Under the pieces are notes generated by a model. The model saw only the letters and a program-made list of their open reading frames with translations. It did not search any database and was not told where the DNA came from. The position numbers and the translations under genes are program-made. A DNA stretch of 64,000 bases from Euphorbia lathyris (lineage: Eukaryota > Streptophyta > Magnoliopsida > Malpighiales > Euphorbiaceae), in assembly GCF_963576675.1 (NCBI RefSeq), contig NC_088919.1, positions 60,718,578-60,782,577 on the forward strand, in the 5' to 3' direction. Below are positions 1 to 10,866 of this stretch, in pieces; position 1 is the first letter of the stretch, and each line of letters begins with the position of its first letter.

Positions 1-277
1 CACAGTCACTGTTCTGCCGCCATTTTACCGTCTTTCGTCGGAGAAGCAACGAGCGGCGCTAAAAGTACGATGAAAGCTTCAATTTGAATGAGAATTGAGC
101 AAATTGAAACTTTAATCGGAGAGGATTGTAACTTCAGGATTAACTGTATACACTCTGCTACTTGCGGGTTTCTTCAATTCCCATGTCTTCCTATGCTTTT
201 CATCAATCTAAAATGTTAATTCTACAGCTACAGCTAGAGCAATTGTAAAATGTTAATTCATTCCTCTTTGCTCTGAT
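1..277 (+). promoter_or_regulatory. 5' flank and probable leader of the PPR gene
   Basis: Non-coding stretch before the PPR start codon. The pyrimidine- and GC-richer opening gives way to AT-rich DNA just before the ATG. An upstream ATG at 69-71 is not in a long frame. No convincing TATA box or intron signals are seen, so the transcription start cannot be placed. Confidence 0.4.
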
Positions 278-3200
278 ATGATACGAAAGAGGTTTGCTTC
301 TTATTACTTCACAGCTAGAAAGAGAACCTCGGTGGCTTGCATTGCTCCTCAAGACCCACCGACGATATCCACAGTCCCGGACCACGGTAAATCCTTGCGC
401 CTCTCTTTAATCGACGACCTCATTCGCCGTGGCTGCTTATCCTCAGCTAAGCAAGTTGTTCGGAAAATTATTGCCCGTTCTCCTAATGCCCTTGATACCA
501 TGTCCACTGTTGATTTCGCTGCTGGCCGTGGCATGGAGGTTGGGCTTGATATCCTTGGTGCAGTAGTACGGAAACTAGTGGAATTGGATGAGCCCGGGCT
601 TGCTTCTGCTGTCTACTGTGATCGAATAATTGCTAGAGGTATTGAACCGGATACTAGTATTATTAATTCTATGGTTATTTGTTTTGCTAAGTTAGGGAAA
701 CTAGAGGATGCAAGGATTCTTTTTGATAAACTGATTAGTAATGGTTCTGTGCCTTGTACTGCTGCTTATAATGTGATTTTTAGAGAGTTATATGTGCGAG
801 AGATGTTCCTAGAGGCGTTTGATTATTTTGTTAGGATTGAAGATGGAAGAGTGCAATTGGGCATGTGGTGTTACAACATTTTGATTGATGGATTGTGTTT
901 TAAAGGGTGTGTTGGTGAAGCAATAAAAGTTTTTGATATAATGCGTGAAAGAACTGGCTTGTTACCAACTCTTCATAATTATAAGTCATTGTTTTATGGG
1001 CTTTGTAAGAGAGGCTGGGTTGTGGAGGCAGAATCTGTTCTTAGAGATATGGAAACACAAGGATTCTTTGTAGATAAGATTATGTACACATCGCTTATTA
1101 ATTCTTATATCAAGGATAACAATATTAAAATGGCTGTGAGGTTTTTCTTTAGGATGCTAAAGATGGGTTGTGTTCCTGATGCTTTTACTTATACTGTTTT
1201 GATTCAAGGGATTGCCAAGATGGGTTCTTTTGATAAAGGGTGGATTTTGCATGATCAGATGAATGAATTGAGGATGCTTCCTGATGCAGTCACTTACCAT
1301 GTTATGATCAATAATTATTGCAAGGTAAGGAAAGTGGACTGTGCTGCCATGCTTTTGAATAACATGGCTCATTGCAATTTGGTTCCCAGTGTGCATAGTT
1401 ATACATCTTTGGTAGCTGCACTTTACAAGGATAACAAGTTTAGTGAAGTTGATCAATTGTGCATACGTATGTTGGAGCAAGGTGTAGTGCCGGATCACAT
1501 TTTGTTTCTTATCATTATGAACAATAGCCGGAAAGGGAATGAGCTTCAACTCACGCTTTTGATGTTGCAGGAAATTCTTAAGCATGGGTGTGGTTTGGAC
1601 CCTTCTTTCCTCTTAGGATCTACTAATTTAAGTAATCTGATGAATTTGGAAGAACAAATTGAGCGTCTTCTTGAGCACATTGTAAGAAGCAATTTGAGTC
1701 TGGCTAATGTTGCATTTTGCATTTATATAACTGCATTGTGTGAAAGTAAAAAGATAGATGCTGCTTTGGCTTGCTTTAGAAGAATGGTGGATGTTGGATG
1801 CAATCCTTTACCTTTCACTTTTAACTCCTTGATTAAATGCATTTTCCAGGATAGGCGTTTTGAGCCCGTTGAGTCCCTGTTTGACATCATGCTAGGATGG
1901 GGTCTAGTTCCTGACATGGCAACTTATTTGATAATGATAAACGAGTGTTGTAAAAGAAAGGATGTGGCATCAGCATTCTATGTTTTGGATCAAATGGAGA
2001 AGAGGGGACTCAAACCTAGTGTTGCTATTTATGACTCCATAATAAGTTGTTTGAGCCGAGAGAAGAGGTTGTTTGAAGCAGAAACTTTGTTTCTGAGGAT
2101 GCTTGAGGGCGGTGTAAAAGCTAATGAAAATGTCTACATGACAGTGATCAATGGCTACTTCAGGAATGGAAGAGCTTCAGAAGTTCATCTATTATTTGAG
2201 ATGATGATGGAGCATGGCATTAAACCAAGTTCACATTCTTATACTGCACTTATAAGTGGGTTAGTGAAGAGTAACTTGATTGACGAGGGTTGTGTGTATC
2301 TTGATAGGATGTTCAGAGATGGTTTTGTGCCAAATGCTGTGTTGTATACCTCTCTTATCTGTCATTTTTTGAGGAAGAGAGAGTTCGAGTTTGCCTTTAG
2401 ACTAGTTGATTTGATGCACAGAAGCCAAATAGAATTTGACCTCATCTTGTACGTCACTCTTGTCAGGGGCTTTTGCAGACATATTGCCGTTGTCAAGAGG
2501 AGATTTTGCACGGTAACCAGATCAACAGAGAGAGCAAGAGAAAAGATGCTCCGCTTGCTATCTGAAAGAACTTTGTTGCCTAGGGAAAAAAAAATCAGAA
2601 TCGCGGATGATTCACCTGATGCAATGAAACGCTTTGCTTTGAAGCTCATCCAGAAACTCAAAGAAACCAGGTTTACGCCGAATTTGTACCACTATAATGG
2701 TATAATTTCTGGATTTTGTTGGGCAAACATGATTGATGATGCATATAGTCAGTTAGAATTGATGCAGAAAGCGGGTATAGTTCCAAATGAAGCCACTTTT
2801 ACCAATATCATTGCAGCTCACATCAGAGTTGGTGAAATTGATGGTGCGGTAGAGTTGTTTAACTTGATGAATGCAAATTATTGTAGGCCTGATATAGTAA
2901 CTTGCAACACTTTGTTGAGAGGCCTTTGCAAGGCTGGTAGAGAGTTGGATGCATCATCTCTCTTTCTTGCAATGCGGAAGAGGGGATTCCTTCCAGGCAA
3001 GGCTTCTTATGAAAGTTTACTCCGTTGTTTTTGTGCTTGCAACTTGAGCAATGAGGCCTTCAAGATATTTGAAGAGATGTTGGAGTATAATTATTTTCCG
3101 CGCCAGTACAGTACTAACTGGTTGCTTCACATTTTATATGAAGAAGCGAAGCTGGATGAAGCTCGTTTAGTGTTGGATGTGATACTTGGGAGATGTAAGC

Positions 3201-3280
3201 TTCCTGTTAAATTTGCAACAGGGGTTCTGGTGCAAACATCATTTGGAGCACAAAGTTCCAATGAGACAACATTATCATGA
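278..3280 (+). CDS. P-class pentatricopeptide repeat (PPR) protein, intronless, 1000 aa
   Basis: PPR proteins bind organellar RNA one base per repeat and act in its processing, stability or translation. The single exon codes for about 20 degenerate 35-residue repeats. Typical repeat signatures such as 'YNILIDGLC', 'TYTVLIQGIAKMG', 'SYTALISGLVKS' and 'TCNTLLRGLCKAG' run from about residue 120 to 970. All recognisable repeats are of the P type, with no E or DYW editing tail. Around residues 740-800 the array is interrupted by a basic stretch rich in Arg, Lys and Glu. The N terminus begins with a basic, Ser/Ala-containing segment compatible with an organelle presequence. The ATG at 278 is the first in frame, and the stop is TGA at 3278. 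Length and layout resemble the long Arabidopsis P-type protein At5g62370; that match is from memory and unverified. Confidence 0.93.
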   Translation: MIRKRFASYYFTARKRTSVACIAPQDPPTISTVPDHGKSLRLSLIDDLIRRGCLSSAKQVVRKIIARSPNALDTMSTVDFAAGRGMEVGLDILGAVVRKLVELDEPGLASAVYCDRIIARGIEPDTSIINSMVICFAKLGKLEDARILFDKLISNGSVPCTAAYNVIFRELYVREMFLEAFDYFVRIEDGRVQLGMWCYNILIDGLCFKGCVGEAIKVFDIMRERTGLLPTLHNYKSLFYGLCKRGWVVEAESVLRDMETQGFFVDKIMYTSLINSYIKDNNIKMAVRFFFRMLKMGCVPDAFTYTVLIQGIAKMGSFDKGWILHDQMNELRMLPDAVTYHVMINNYCKVRKVDCAAMLLNNMAHCNLVPSVHSYTSLVAALYKDNKFSEVDQLCIRMLEQGVVPDHILFLIIMNNSRKGNELQLTLLMLQEILKHGCGLDPSFLLGSTNLSNLMNLEEQIERLLEHIVRSNLSLANVAFCIYITALCESKKIDAALACFRRMVDVGCNPLPFTFNSLIKCIFQDRRFEPVESLFDIMLGWGLVPDMATYLIMINECCKRKDVASAFYVLDQMEKRGLKPSVAIYDSIISCLSREKRLFEAETLFLRMLEGGVKANENVYMTVINGYFRNGRASEVHLLFEMMMEHGIKPSSHSYTALISGLVKSNLIDEGCVYLDRMFRDGFVPNAVLYTSLICHFLRKREFEFAFRLVDLMHRSQIEFDLILYVTLVRGFCRHIAVVKRRFCTVTRSTERAREKMLRLLSERTLLPREKKIRIADDSPDAMKRFALKLIQKLKETRFTPNLYHYNGIISGFCWANMIDDAYSQLELMQKAGIVPNEATFTNIIAAHIRVGEIDGAVELFNLMNANYCRPDIVTCNTLLRGLCKAGRELDASSLFLAMRKRGFLPGKASYESLLRCFCACNLSNEAFKIFEEMLEYNYFPRQYSTNWLLHILYEEAKLDEARLVLDVILGRCKLPVKFATGVLVQTSFGAQSSNETTLS

Positions 3281-3321
3281 TTGCTGTCTATAAAGATGTC
3301 GTACGTTCAATGGATGTCAAG

Positions 3322-3591
3322 TTCAATTATCCACAACCAAATGTATAGAGCAACAGCAAGTCTCAAGCATACCCATGCACTTCGTTGTCCAGCAGCTTCT
3401 TTTTATATATGCTTGTCTACTACACTGTAAGTTTTCAAATTTTGAGCCCTAATTTACTGACTACCTCCATTCTCTTAATTCTGAACCTAATCTCTCTATT
3501 TCCAAACTCTATTCTTTGCTAGTTTCTTTGGAGTTTGGATTTTGGCACGAGTTGACAACTTGGCATCACCAAATCTCATTCAGTGTTCGTT
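3322..3591 (+). repeat. PPR 3'-flank segment, copy 1 of a dispersed direct repeat
   Basis: This stretch just past the PPR stop codon recurs at 14469-14637. The shared blocks include 'gttttcaaattttgagccct' and 'tttggagtttggattttggc'. Copy 1 holds about 70 extra bases (about 3461-3531) bounded by short similar repeats (ctaattt/ctagttt), so copy 2 probably lost them by slippage or recombination. The rest of 3281-3855 shows no coding potential and is probably 3' UTR and spacer. Confidence 0.75.
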
Positions 3592-3853
3592 GCATTTTAA
3601 GGCGGTAATGATGCTTTCTGCAGGTATTAAGGTGGTGTCAATTATTACTTATATATCTCAAATTCTAGTCATATCAGTTGATTGATATAGATGCTGTTAT
3701 GATGTTAATAGTCCAGGAATATGATATGACATTTACATGGTGCTGTAATTTTCATTTAGATGACAATTCTGGTTATTGAAATATGACTAGTGAAGCATTG
3801 CAAGATAGTCAGAATCCTTAATTATCTGGTTTCTGTTTTTTCCCCTTCATTTG

Positions 3854-3922
3854 ATGCTATGTTGCACGGAAAAACGGAAGCTGACACTGAAACGGAAACG
3901 GAAAGGGGCACCGAGAAACGTT

Positions 3923-3953
<31 letters not shown>

Positions 3954-4375
3954 AGCCTTAGTTCCGAAATGACTCGGGGTCGGCTAACATGAACCATCGT
4001 ATAAAACCGTGAAAATCAAGTCGTGTCAGCGACACAGATTCGCTCCCTCCACTCCGTCCTATCCACTACCATATTTTCCTCAATTCCCAGTAAACTCATA
4101 TCACTCTCGATCACCCGCCTCCAAGTTTGCTTAGGTCTTCCCCTACCCCTCACCACTACATCCCTTTGCCACTCTTCGGTTCTCCTAACCGGCGCATCAA
4201 GCGCTCTACGTCTCACATGGCCAAACCACCTTAGTCGGGTTTCTCTCATTTTATGACATGAACCGAGAAACGTTATTCCTAAAAAATATAGCTAGAAAAC
4301 GGTAATGGAAATGGAAAAGAAACGGACACAAAAAGCAGAAACACTACTGAAGAAGAGTTTCCGTGCAGCATAGAT
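3854..4375. mobile_element. Inverted-repeat-bounded element (possible MITE) hosting an RTE insertion
   Basis: The ends form an imperfect inverted repeat: left 'atgctatgttgcacggaaa' (3854-3872), right 'tttccgtgcagcatagat' (4358-4375). Between them are A-rich, 'acggaa'-repeating segments on both sides of the RTE relic. Removing the RTE leaves about 170 bp, a normal MITE size. No clear direct target duplication is seen, so the superfamily is undetermined. Confidence 0.5.
3924..4261 (-). mobile_element. 5'-truncated RTE-clade LINE, 3' end only
   Basis: The minus strand codes for the C-terminal end of an RTE-type reverse transcriptase, with '[19 protein letters not shown]'. It ends in the characteristic TTG-repeat tail, seen on the plus strand as the (AAC)n run from 3924. 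An exact 14-bp target duplication, 'accgagaaacgtta', flanks it at 3910-3923 and 4262-4275. A related relic lies at 43929-44360. Confidence 0.9.
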
Positions 4376-4794
4376 TTGAAGTAATCAAGCATGCTTTTCT
4401 TATAAAATGTTTTATCCCTTTTGATCCTTGTTTCTGCTAGAAAACAGCAAGGGAATTTCTGATAGCTTTGACTTAGTATATAGACTATGAAGTCTCTGTT
4501 TGAAATACCTTTTTTTTCTTGTTAATCTAGATTCTAGAGCATAGGGTGGAAAAGAAAAGCCTGGTCTTCTTGGTTTTAACTTTTTTGTTTTCATGTTTCT
4601 CCCTATGGTCTCATTACATATTATGACATGGTCGCACAGTCTCATTTAATTATCGTCTACAAGGACTCCAAAGTCCAAACCAAACACAACTGAGGTACAG
4701 TTGGAGGTTAATGTGCAAAAGGGAGTGCATGAGTTACATGGTGGTAATTGGTATAGTTGAATTAATAATTGTATTTCCTGTTCAATCATGACAG

Positions 4795-6468
4795 GAATCT
4801 GGGAAAGATAGTCTGGATAAGAAAAAGAACCATATCAAGACTCTTCTGGTTGCTGCCACTGACTACCCCTGTATCTAATCCGTCTACTTCAGGTTGTTAT
4901 TTTGACATTTTATTGAAGATTATTTCTTTCTTCCCTTATCTTACTTTAGTTGTCCTTTGGATTCATTTTATAGGGAAAGTTGCATATCAATTTGGTATGA
5001 AATACTATTTTGGCTGCATTGGGACCAGCTACTGTTTATGCAGAAAAACAGTGCTACGCCGTCAGATATTCAGTCTCCTCTAGAAGAGGTGAGTTGGTTT
5101 GTACATATAACAAGACTACTGCTCTGTATCTCTGTTATCTCCTTTGAGGCAGGCTGTTTTTAGAACAAGATCATAATGGAGCATGATTTTGTAGTTTTCT
5201 ACTGATACTGTCAGTCATTGTAGAAACTCCTTTCTGTTTGAAGTTCATTGGGTTTGGATCATGGCAATGTATTGCACATAGTTGCGATCTGAATACTATA
5301 CTAATTAAGTGCAGAGTCCCCCTCCCCCCCCAAAAAAAATGATATTTGCTGGATATGGGAACTGGTTAAGGCTATGCCTCTCGGTCATTTTTGCTGTGGT
5401 GGATGTAGATTTTAAGTTGCTTCCTTGAGTAGTTACTGGAATTTAATGGGACAGTCTTTTCATTAGTTAAAGGTCATCAATGTATATGAAAGTCTTTTCA
5501 GTTGGTGTTATTATCACTGTCCACTTTTCCTCCATGACAGGCTGCAAAAATTGTTAAACAAGTATACTCTGTACTTCCTGTATATTACAAAATAGTCCCA
5601 GCTCTTCTCGCTGATGGTGTGGAATCTTCCCGAGACAAGTGACTTTACACCTGGTGCTCCTATTGGACCTACGCTTGCAAACGCAGCCAACAAGGTTTCT
5701 GACATAGTAGAAAAGTTCCAAATGCAGAATATACCTACAATTACAAATATGATGGAGAACGTGCTCAGGTGATACCAACTAATTACTTTGATTTCAGCAT
5801 TTTTTATTGGCCTAATACATTTGTTGCCTTCTTTACTTGGTCCAAAACTTCAACTGACCCTTGAACTTTCAAAAGTTTCAAATTACCCTTATTCTTGTCC
5901 AATTGCATTTTGGATGCAGAAAATGGGAGACAAGCTCCACCACGTGTCAAAAAGAAAATGTCAAATCGACAAATAATTAGGAATTTTTGAAAGTTCACAG
6001 GGCAATTGAAGTTTTGGGTTATTGAATGCAATTGGACAAGAATAGGGGGTTACTGAATGCAATTGGACAAGCATAGGGGTTATTGAATACAGTTGGACAT
6101 GAATAGGGGGGTTATTGAATGCAGTTGGACAAGAATTGTGGGGGGGGGGGGGGGGGGGGGGGCGGGGGGGGGCGGGGGTGGGGGGGGTGTGTATTGAACC
6201 TAATTGGACAAGAATAGGGGGTCATTTGGAACTTTTGAAAGTTGAGGGGGCAGTTGAAGTTTTGGGCCATGTACAGGGGGCAACAAATGTATTAAGCCTT
6301 TTTTATTTGTTTTATGTTATAATGGGGGTATCATCATCACTATTGTTTCAACAAATCTAGTTATATGTGGCAGATACGTTATTTGGAGAATGGCGCAGTT
6401 GAGATATAGAGTTGAAATGCTGAGCGGAATACTTCAAAATATCCTGATGTTGTTGCTGCAATTACAAG
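4795..6468 (+). pseudogene. LIG1: Partial DNA ligase 1 pseudogene (four exon remnants)
   Basis: ATP-dependent DNA ligase 1 seals nicks in replication and repair. Four exon remnants can be read at 4795-4892, 4974-5088, 5541-5768 and 6374-6468, all with GT-AG borders kept. They match the plant ligase 1 region joining the DNA-binding and adenylation domains: 'ESGKDSLDKKKN...LLVAATDY', 'AALGPATVY...SPLEE', 'AAKIVKQVYSVLPVYYKIVP' and the active-site motif 'YKYDGERAQ' with its AMP-accepting lysine, then 'NAERNTSKYPD'. The frame is broken in several places: near 4867, a TGA near 5000, near 5058, near 5622 and 5713, and TAG and TGA in the last exon where a Tyr and an Arg are expected. Upstream and downstream exons are missing. 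It is a decayed fragment. Because introns remain, it arose by DNA duplication and not by retrocopying. Confidence 0.9.
5809..6298. mobile_element. Mutator-like MITE with 9-bp TSD inside the ligase pseudogene intron
   Basis: The element is bounded by a perfect 9-bp direct repeat, 'ttttttatt' (5800-5808 and 6299-6307). Its long terminal inverted repeats of about 80-100 bp begin 'ggcctaatacatttgttgcc' on the left and end 'ggcaacaaatgtattaagcc' on the right. A 9-bp TSD with long TIRs is the Mutator (MULE) signature. The interior holds about five copies of a ~30-bp unit built on 'gaatgcaattggacaag' and a long G tract (about 6137-6190). There is no transposase, so it is non-autonomous. Confidence 0.88.
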
Positions 6469-7863
6469 GTATGCTCATATATTATGAAAGACTGAAATCT
6501 TTGCATGATATGGCTGTTTAAATTTGTGACTTCTCAAGGGGTTTATGACAAACGGAAAGGTAGTCTAAATTGTAACATGACAAGGAACTAGAAGTTAACA
6601 AGTGACTATTTACAGTTTCTTAAGCCATGAGTTGATCTATTATTTAAGAGATACATATAGATATATTAGCTTCCCCTATCTGTGTGAATAGTTATATTAG
6701 CTTCCCCTCTCTGCGAGCTAGTACATTGAATCATTCTTCTCATCCTTATTATGATATTATTTCCTCACATTAAATCTTGCTTGAACAATATATCCGCATA
6801 ATGCTGGTATGAAGTTATGTTCGTGTGTATAATCAAATGGTGGTCTACCATAATTTTTATAACTTTTGTGCTAGCACCATAGTTTTTAGAATCGTACGAG
6901 TCGCGAGTCGACTCGTACGATTCGATTTGATTGATGAAGAATTCGAGTCGTATCTATGGTACGACTCGGAAGCTTCATGAATCGCAGATATGTTGGTTAA
7001 AGGTATTTCAGGCAGCAACTTCAGTTAAGCTGTTAATCAACTTGCCAGTTGCCACATTTATCAGCTCAGAACTTCTATTTCATGCTGAAAACAACCTCCA
7101 AACCTTGCAGTTAACCACAAATCTTTCTCCCAATAAAGATCTGCAACTATTCAAAATTGCTATAGAGGGCATACTTGATTTATAGCGCATACAAGCTATG
7201 TATTTTTGTTGTGGTAACAGAAGAATGACAGTAAAAGAAGGTAAAGCGGTTATGTACAGACAGGAAAAATATAATTGAATGCTTCACTTCAAATTTTAAG
7301 CTCAATTTCAAGGCCAAGATTCCTTTAACTAATCCATGAGCTAACAAGACTCCACAATGATTTCTATTAGATAAGACTCTTTAATCAAATCATATGTGAC
7401 AATGTAGCCCACAAGTTAATTTGCATACTGGACAAGCTATAGACAAAGCTAAGAAAGTTCATCACTCAGACTAATGAAATTTTTCTTCTTTTGGTTTCTA
7501 GGGACTCCGGAATTATCAAGAACTCATTCTTGCTCACAATGTTATCTGGTTTTAGGAATAGACTAATGTAAAATTTAAGATGATAAAATAGTATGATTTC
7601 TTCAAGAGTTTCTGTGTTTCTGAGTGAAGGATTCAGCAATGTAGAAATTAACAAAATATCTAAATTCCACTTAGAAACAAAACCTTGAGAACTTGATAAA
7701 AAGAAGATAAGGAGAGAAAATGAAATTCTCAAGTCACATTTTTATCTTGGACAAAACCATATTGATGCACATAACAACTGCCTTTTCAAATCCAAAGTTC
7801 TCCTTTCTGAAAGCTAATATAAAAAATGCCTTCAACTATCACATGCATAACATAATTAATATC
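6469..7863. other. AT-rich spacer with a near-perfect hairpin
   Basis: No gene is recognised. At 6890-6922, two 14-base arms ('aatcgtacgagtcg' and its complement) with a 5-base loop form a strong hairpin, and related 'gagtcgta' fragments follow to about 6970, as in a decayed MITE. The small open frames at 6931-7185 and on the minus strand at 7466-7732 look like chance. Confidence 0.55.
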
Positions 7864-8179
7864 AATTCTCCAGGTTCTAAACCACAACAAACTATAATTT
7901 TGCTGATCCAAGCTTTAAATCCCATTAACCCTCTAACTCGCTATTTTCCCCCTCTCATTATGTTCACATTCCTTACCATAGTTCTTCATTTGTGAATCAA
8001 TCTGTCTTTACATTCAGGCAGCAATTCTCCAGGTTCTAAACCACAACAAACTAATTTTGCTGATCCAAGCTTTAAATCTTATTAACCCTCTAACTCGCTA
8101 TTTTTCCCCTGTCATTGTGTTCACATTCCTTACCGTAGTTCTTCATTTGTGAATATATCTGGCTTTACATTCAGGCAGC
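7864..8179 (+). repeat. Tandem duplication, two copies of ~158 bp
   Basis: Copy 1 (7864-8022) and copy 2 (8023-8179) both begin 'aattctccaggttctaaacc' and end 'tttacattcaggcagc', with about a dozen scattered differences and small indels. No gene is recognised. The 8180-8818 stretch that follows is AT-rich spacer in which nothing further is seen. Confidence 0.9.
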
Positions 8180-8818
8180 TGTGTAACGTGCTCTATATTG
8201 GTTCAAATTTAGCCAACTTTTCAAAACAAAAAGTTCAATATCAAGCTAGAGAAAAAAGAATTCAGGCATTGAGTTGTCACCAATTTCAGAGAGTTCAATA
8301 TCAAGTTCTTGTTCAACCAATTATAAAGTATTCAGGTCCGATAGAGTTCATCGGGTCCATAATAGAGTTGAAAGGATATATTATTTTCTTATTCAGAATA
8401 ACTTAAAAAGAGGTAGAGACATCACTATCAGAATTAATCAAGGTCCATAGCTAAGAGTATAAAGAATTTTCATTTGATTTATTTATTTTGCAGAATAAGT
8501 TGAAAAAGAGTCTCAAAATCAACATTCTTTCTATTCCTTGCCTAAGGGGTCCATTTTGTGAACAAGATGCCATGCCACTATTCGTTTGCGATGATCATCA
8601 TTAATTAACTATTAAAGCTTGTCCGTAAAATAATCAGATTTGTGCTATTATATAACTGAATAATCAGAATTGTCCTCAACCTTTCTAGTGCCCTAACATT
8701 CAGGATCATAACGCTCAATACATGAGGAAATAATGTATAAAGGGGTTAACAAGTTACAAAAATGTAAGATACAACTGCAGAAGAAACAAGAAACCATATT
8801 TAATCTCAAATTTAAAAC

Positions 8819-10016
8819 TGTTACAGAATAAGTCAATGTAATAAATGTATAACATGCTTAGGCTGCTACTAGATCATGCTTAGGCTTCTGTGACAGCTAT
8901 AGGGCTGCTAGTAGGGCCACTATGTTTTCTTTATTGTAGGGAAAACCTTGTATAAATATGTGTATTCATCTTAAGTTTAATATTCATGTAGACTCTTAAT
9001 CTACATGGTATCCCATGTATTCTAGTGTATTACATGGTATCAGAGCCTAAGGTCTAAGGTATTCTTTTTTCTGGGTAGTATTTCCAGAGTTGTGTTTCTG
9101 CAAGGGTTCAATATTTTCTGGGTAGTATTTCCTAGGTTCAATATTTTCTGGGTAGTATTTCCCAGGGTTCCATTTCTGTCAAGAGCTTGGGTCTCTTGAA
9201 TACTCACTGTTGGGACGTCATTTTATCTCACCACCCCTCTGGTTCATCCTCTCCGCCTCCGATCGGTGTTTCCTCACATTCCGGCCACCCTGTGTCGTCG
9301 TGGCTGTAAGAAAATTCCTCCTTACATGGGATCAGAAGCTTGTTTTGGGTTTCTGGATTGAGATTCCAGAATTTGTTTTCGGCTTTATGAGCAGAATTTC
9401 TGGGTTACATTTCTGGGCTGTTTCTTTCAGCATTGTTGTCTGCCTTGTGAGCAGACTGTTTGGACCTAGGGGTCCAAGTTTCAGTTCTTCCACCGATGTC
9501 TCCTCTCTGTTTCCAATGTGTCTGTTTGGTCAGGTTTCCGGTGAATCTCCTTTTGTGCACTGATGTTGCTGGCAGCCTCTTGCATTTAGCTACAGCTGAG
9601 TTTTGCTTCACTGTTTCGGAACAAAGCTTGATGTTCTTCTGCTGTCGTCTGTCCTGTCCGATTTGTTCTTCTAGGCCGCGTTTCCCAGATCAGATTTTTA
9701 TATTCTAAAGTATTTTGAGTGCACTGTCTTTAAGACTATATTATCTGTATTTGTAGCAAGCTGAGCATGATTAAAATCCATGCTTCAGCTTGAGGGTGAG
9801 TGTTACAGAATAAGTCAATGTAATAAATGTATAACATGCTTAGGCTGCTACTAGATCATACTTAGGCTTCTGTGACAGCTATAGGGCTGCTAGTAGGGCC
9901 ACTATGTTTTCTTTATTGTAGGGAAAACCTTGTATAAATATGTGTATTCATCTTAAGTTTAATATTCATGTAGACTCTTAATCTACATGGTATCCCATGT
10001 ATTCTAGTATATTACA
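8819..10016 (+). mobile_element. TRIM-like non-autonomous LTR retrotransposon (1198 bp)
   Basis: Two 216-bp LTRs (8819-9034 and 9801-10016) differ at only two positions that I can see. They begin TGTTACAG and end ATTACA. A primer-binding site 'tggtatcagagcc', complementary to initiator Met-tRNA as in Copia elements, follows the 5' LTR directly (9035-9047). A purine tract 'cttgagggtgag' precedes the 3' LTR. The ~750-bp interior has no gag or pol. It begins with three copies of a unit built on 'tttctgggtagtatttcc' (about 9070-9165). The open frame at 9210-9563 matches no family I know. The flanking 5-mers (aaaac and tggtc) do not match, so the target duplication is lost or altered. Confidence 0.88.
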
Positions 10017-10283
10017 TGGTCTGTTACAAAAACTAATCATTTTGAAATAGAAAATGTTGCTGAATTCATCTTGGAGATCTAGTACAGGGTCAATTGACCC
10101 TATTGGACAAAAGGGGCTAAATGACAACATTGTGAAATAGCTTTTGTCATTTCCTTCAAAATCCTCTGATATTGTAGGGCTGAAATCAAAGACCAGAAAA
10201 AGTAAAACACAAATAGACCATTGGATATACTAATATAACAATATTTAGCATAACATAATTAACATTTTTTTTTTAAGGCAAAT

Positions 10284-10532
10284 GATATATACAACCCTTA
10301 GGGTTGTATATAAGCATTAATTATTTACGTATAACAATAAAAAAAAGAATTTTAATTTTAAAATAAGTATTTATTTGTATTGGAAATATAACAATCTATT
10401 ATGAATATATACATTTAAATATTTAAGCATTTAAGTATCAATAAATTTTATGTATTGAAAAACTAAATAAACACTAATAATAGAAAATTTTGGATTTTAT
10501 TTACAGCCCTAAGGGCTGTAAATATCGGAACC
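10284..10532. mobile_element. Possible foldback or MITE element with twin hairpin ends
   Basis: Each end is itself a short hairpin: 'tacaacccttagggttgta' near 10290-10308 and 'tacagccctaagggctgta' near 10502-10520. The interior is AT-rich. The hairpin-at-both-ends design suggests a foldback-like element. No target duplication was resolved. Confidence 0.4.
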
Positions 10533-10768
10533 CTTTTTTTAAAAGGAAAGAGCTAGAAAATAAAAATACTAACTGTTAAAAAAATTGTAAGAATTTTTTT
10601 GATCATGTTTTAACCTAAATTGGTAGGTTTGTAGATACAAAGTGTGTGGAAATTTTGCAAAGTAGGAATGAGATTATGTTTAGAATTCCTTTTGTTCATT
10701 GATTGAAATTATATAAAAAGTTGTAATATTTTTTGGTGGCGATCTTAATTGGAATGGTTGTAGATATA

Positions 10769-10866
10769 GGCGGCCCGGTGCACTACACGTCCCTGTTGAG
10801 TGAGGGTCCATGGAGGGGTCCCACTACAAGGGTGTATTGGGGGCAAGCCTTCCCCTACCAATGTCA
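10769..10866 (-). mobile_element. Au-like SINE fragment (3' half)
   Basis: On the minus strand this reads as the 3' half of the SINE family that recurs at 38441, 39337 and 44398: 'ggcttgccccc' on to 'accgggccgcc'. The tRNA-related 5' half with the A and B boxes is missing. It is more diverged than the copies further right. Confidence 0.8.

Noticed and set aside
6115..6360. Gly-rich 81-codon open frame
   Set aside because: It is an artefact of the G tract inside the Mutator-like MITE.
7720..7995. 91-codon open frame
   Set aside because: Composition is that of AT-rich spacer and it runs into the tandem duplication; no domain.
9210..9563. 117-codon frame inside the TRIM-like element
   Set aside because: No gag, pol or host domain recognised; kept only as a note in the element entry.
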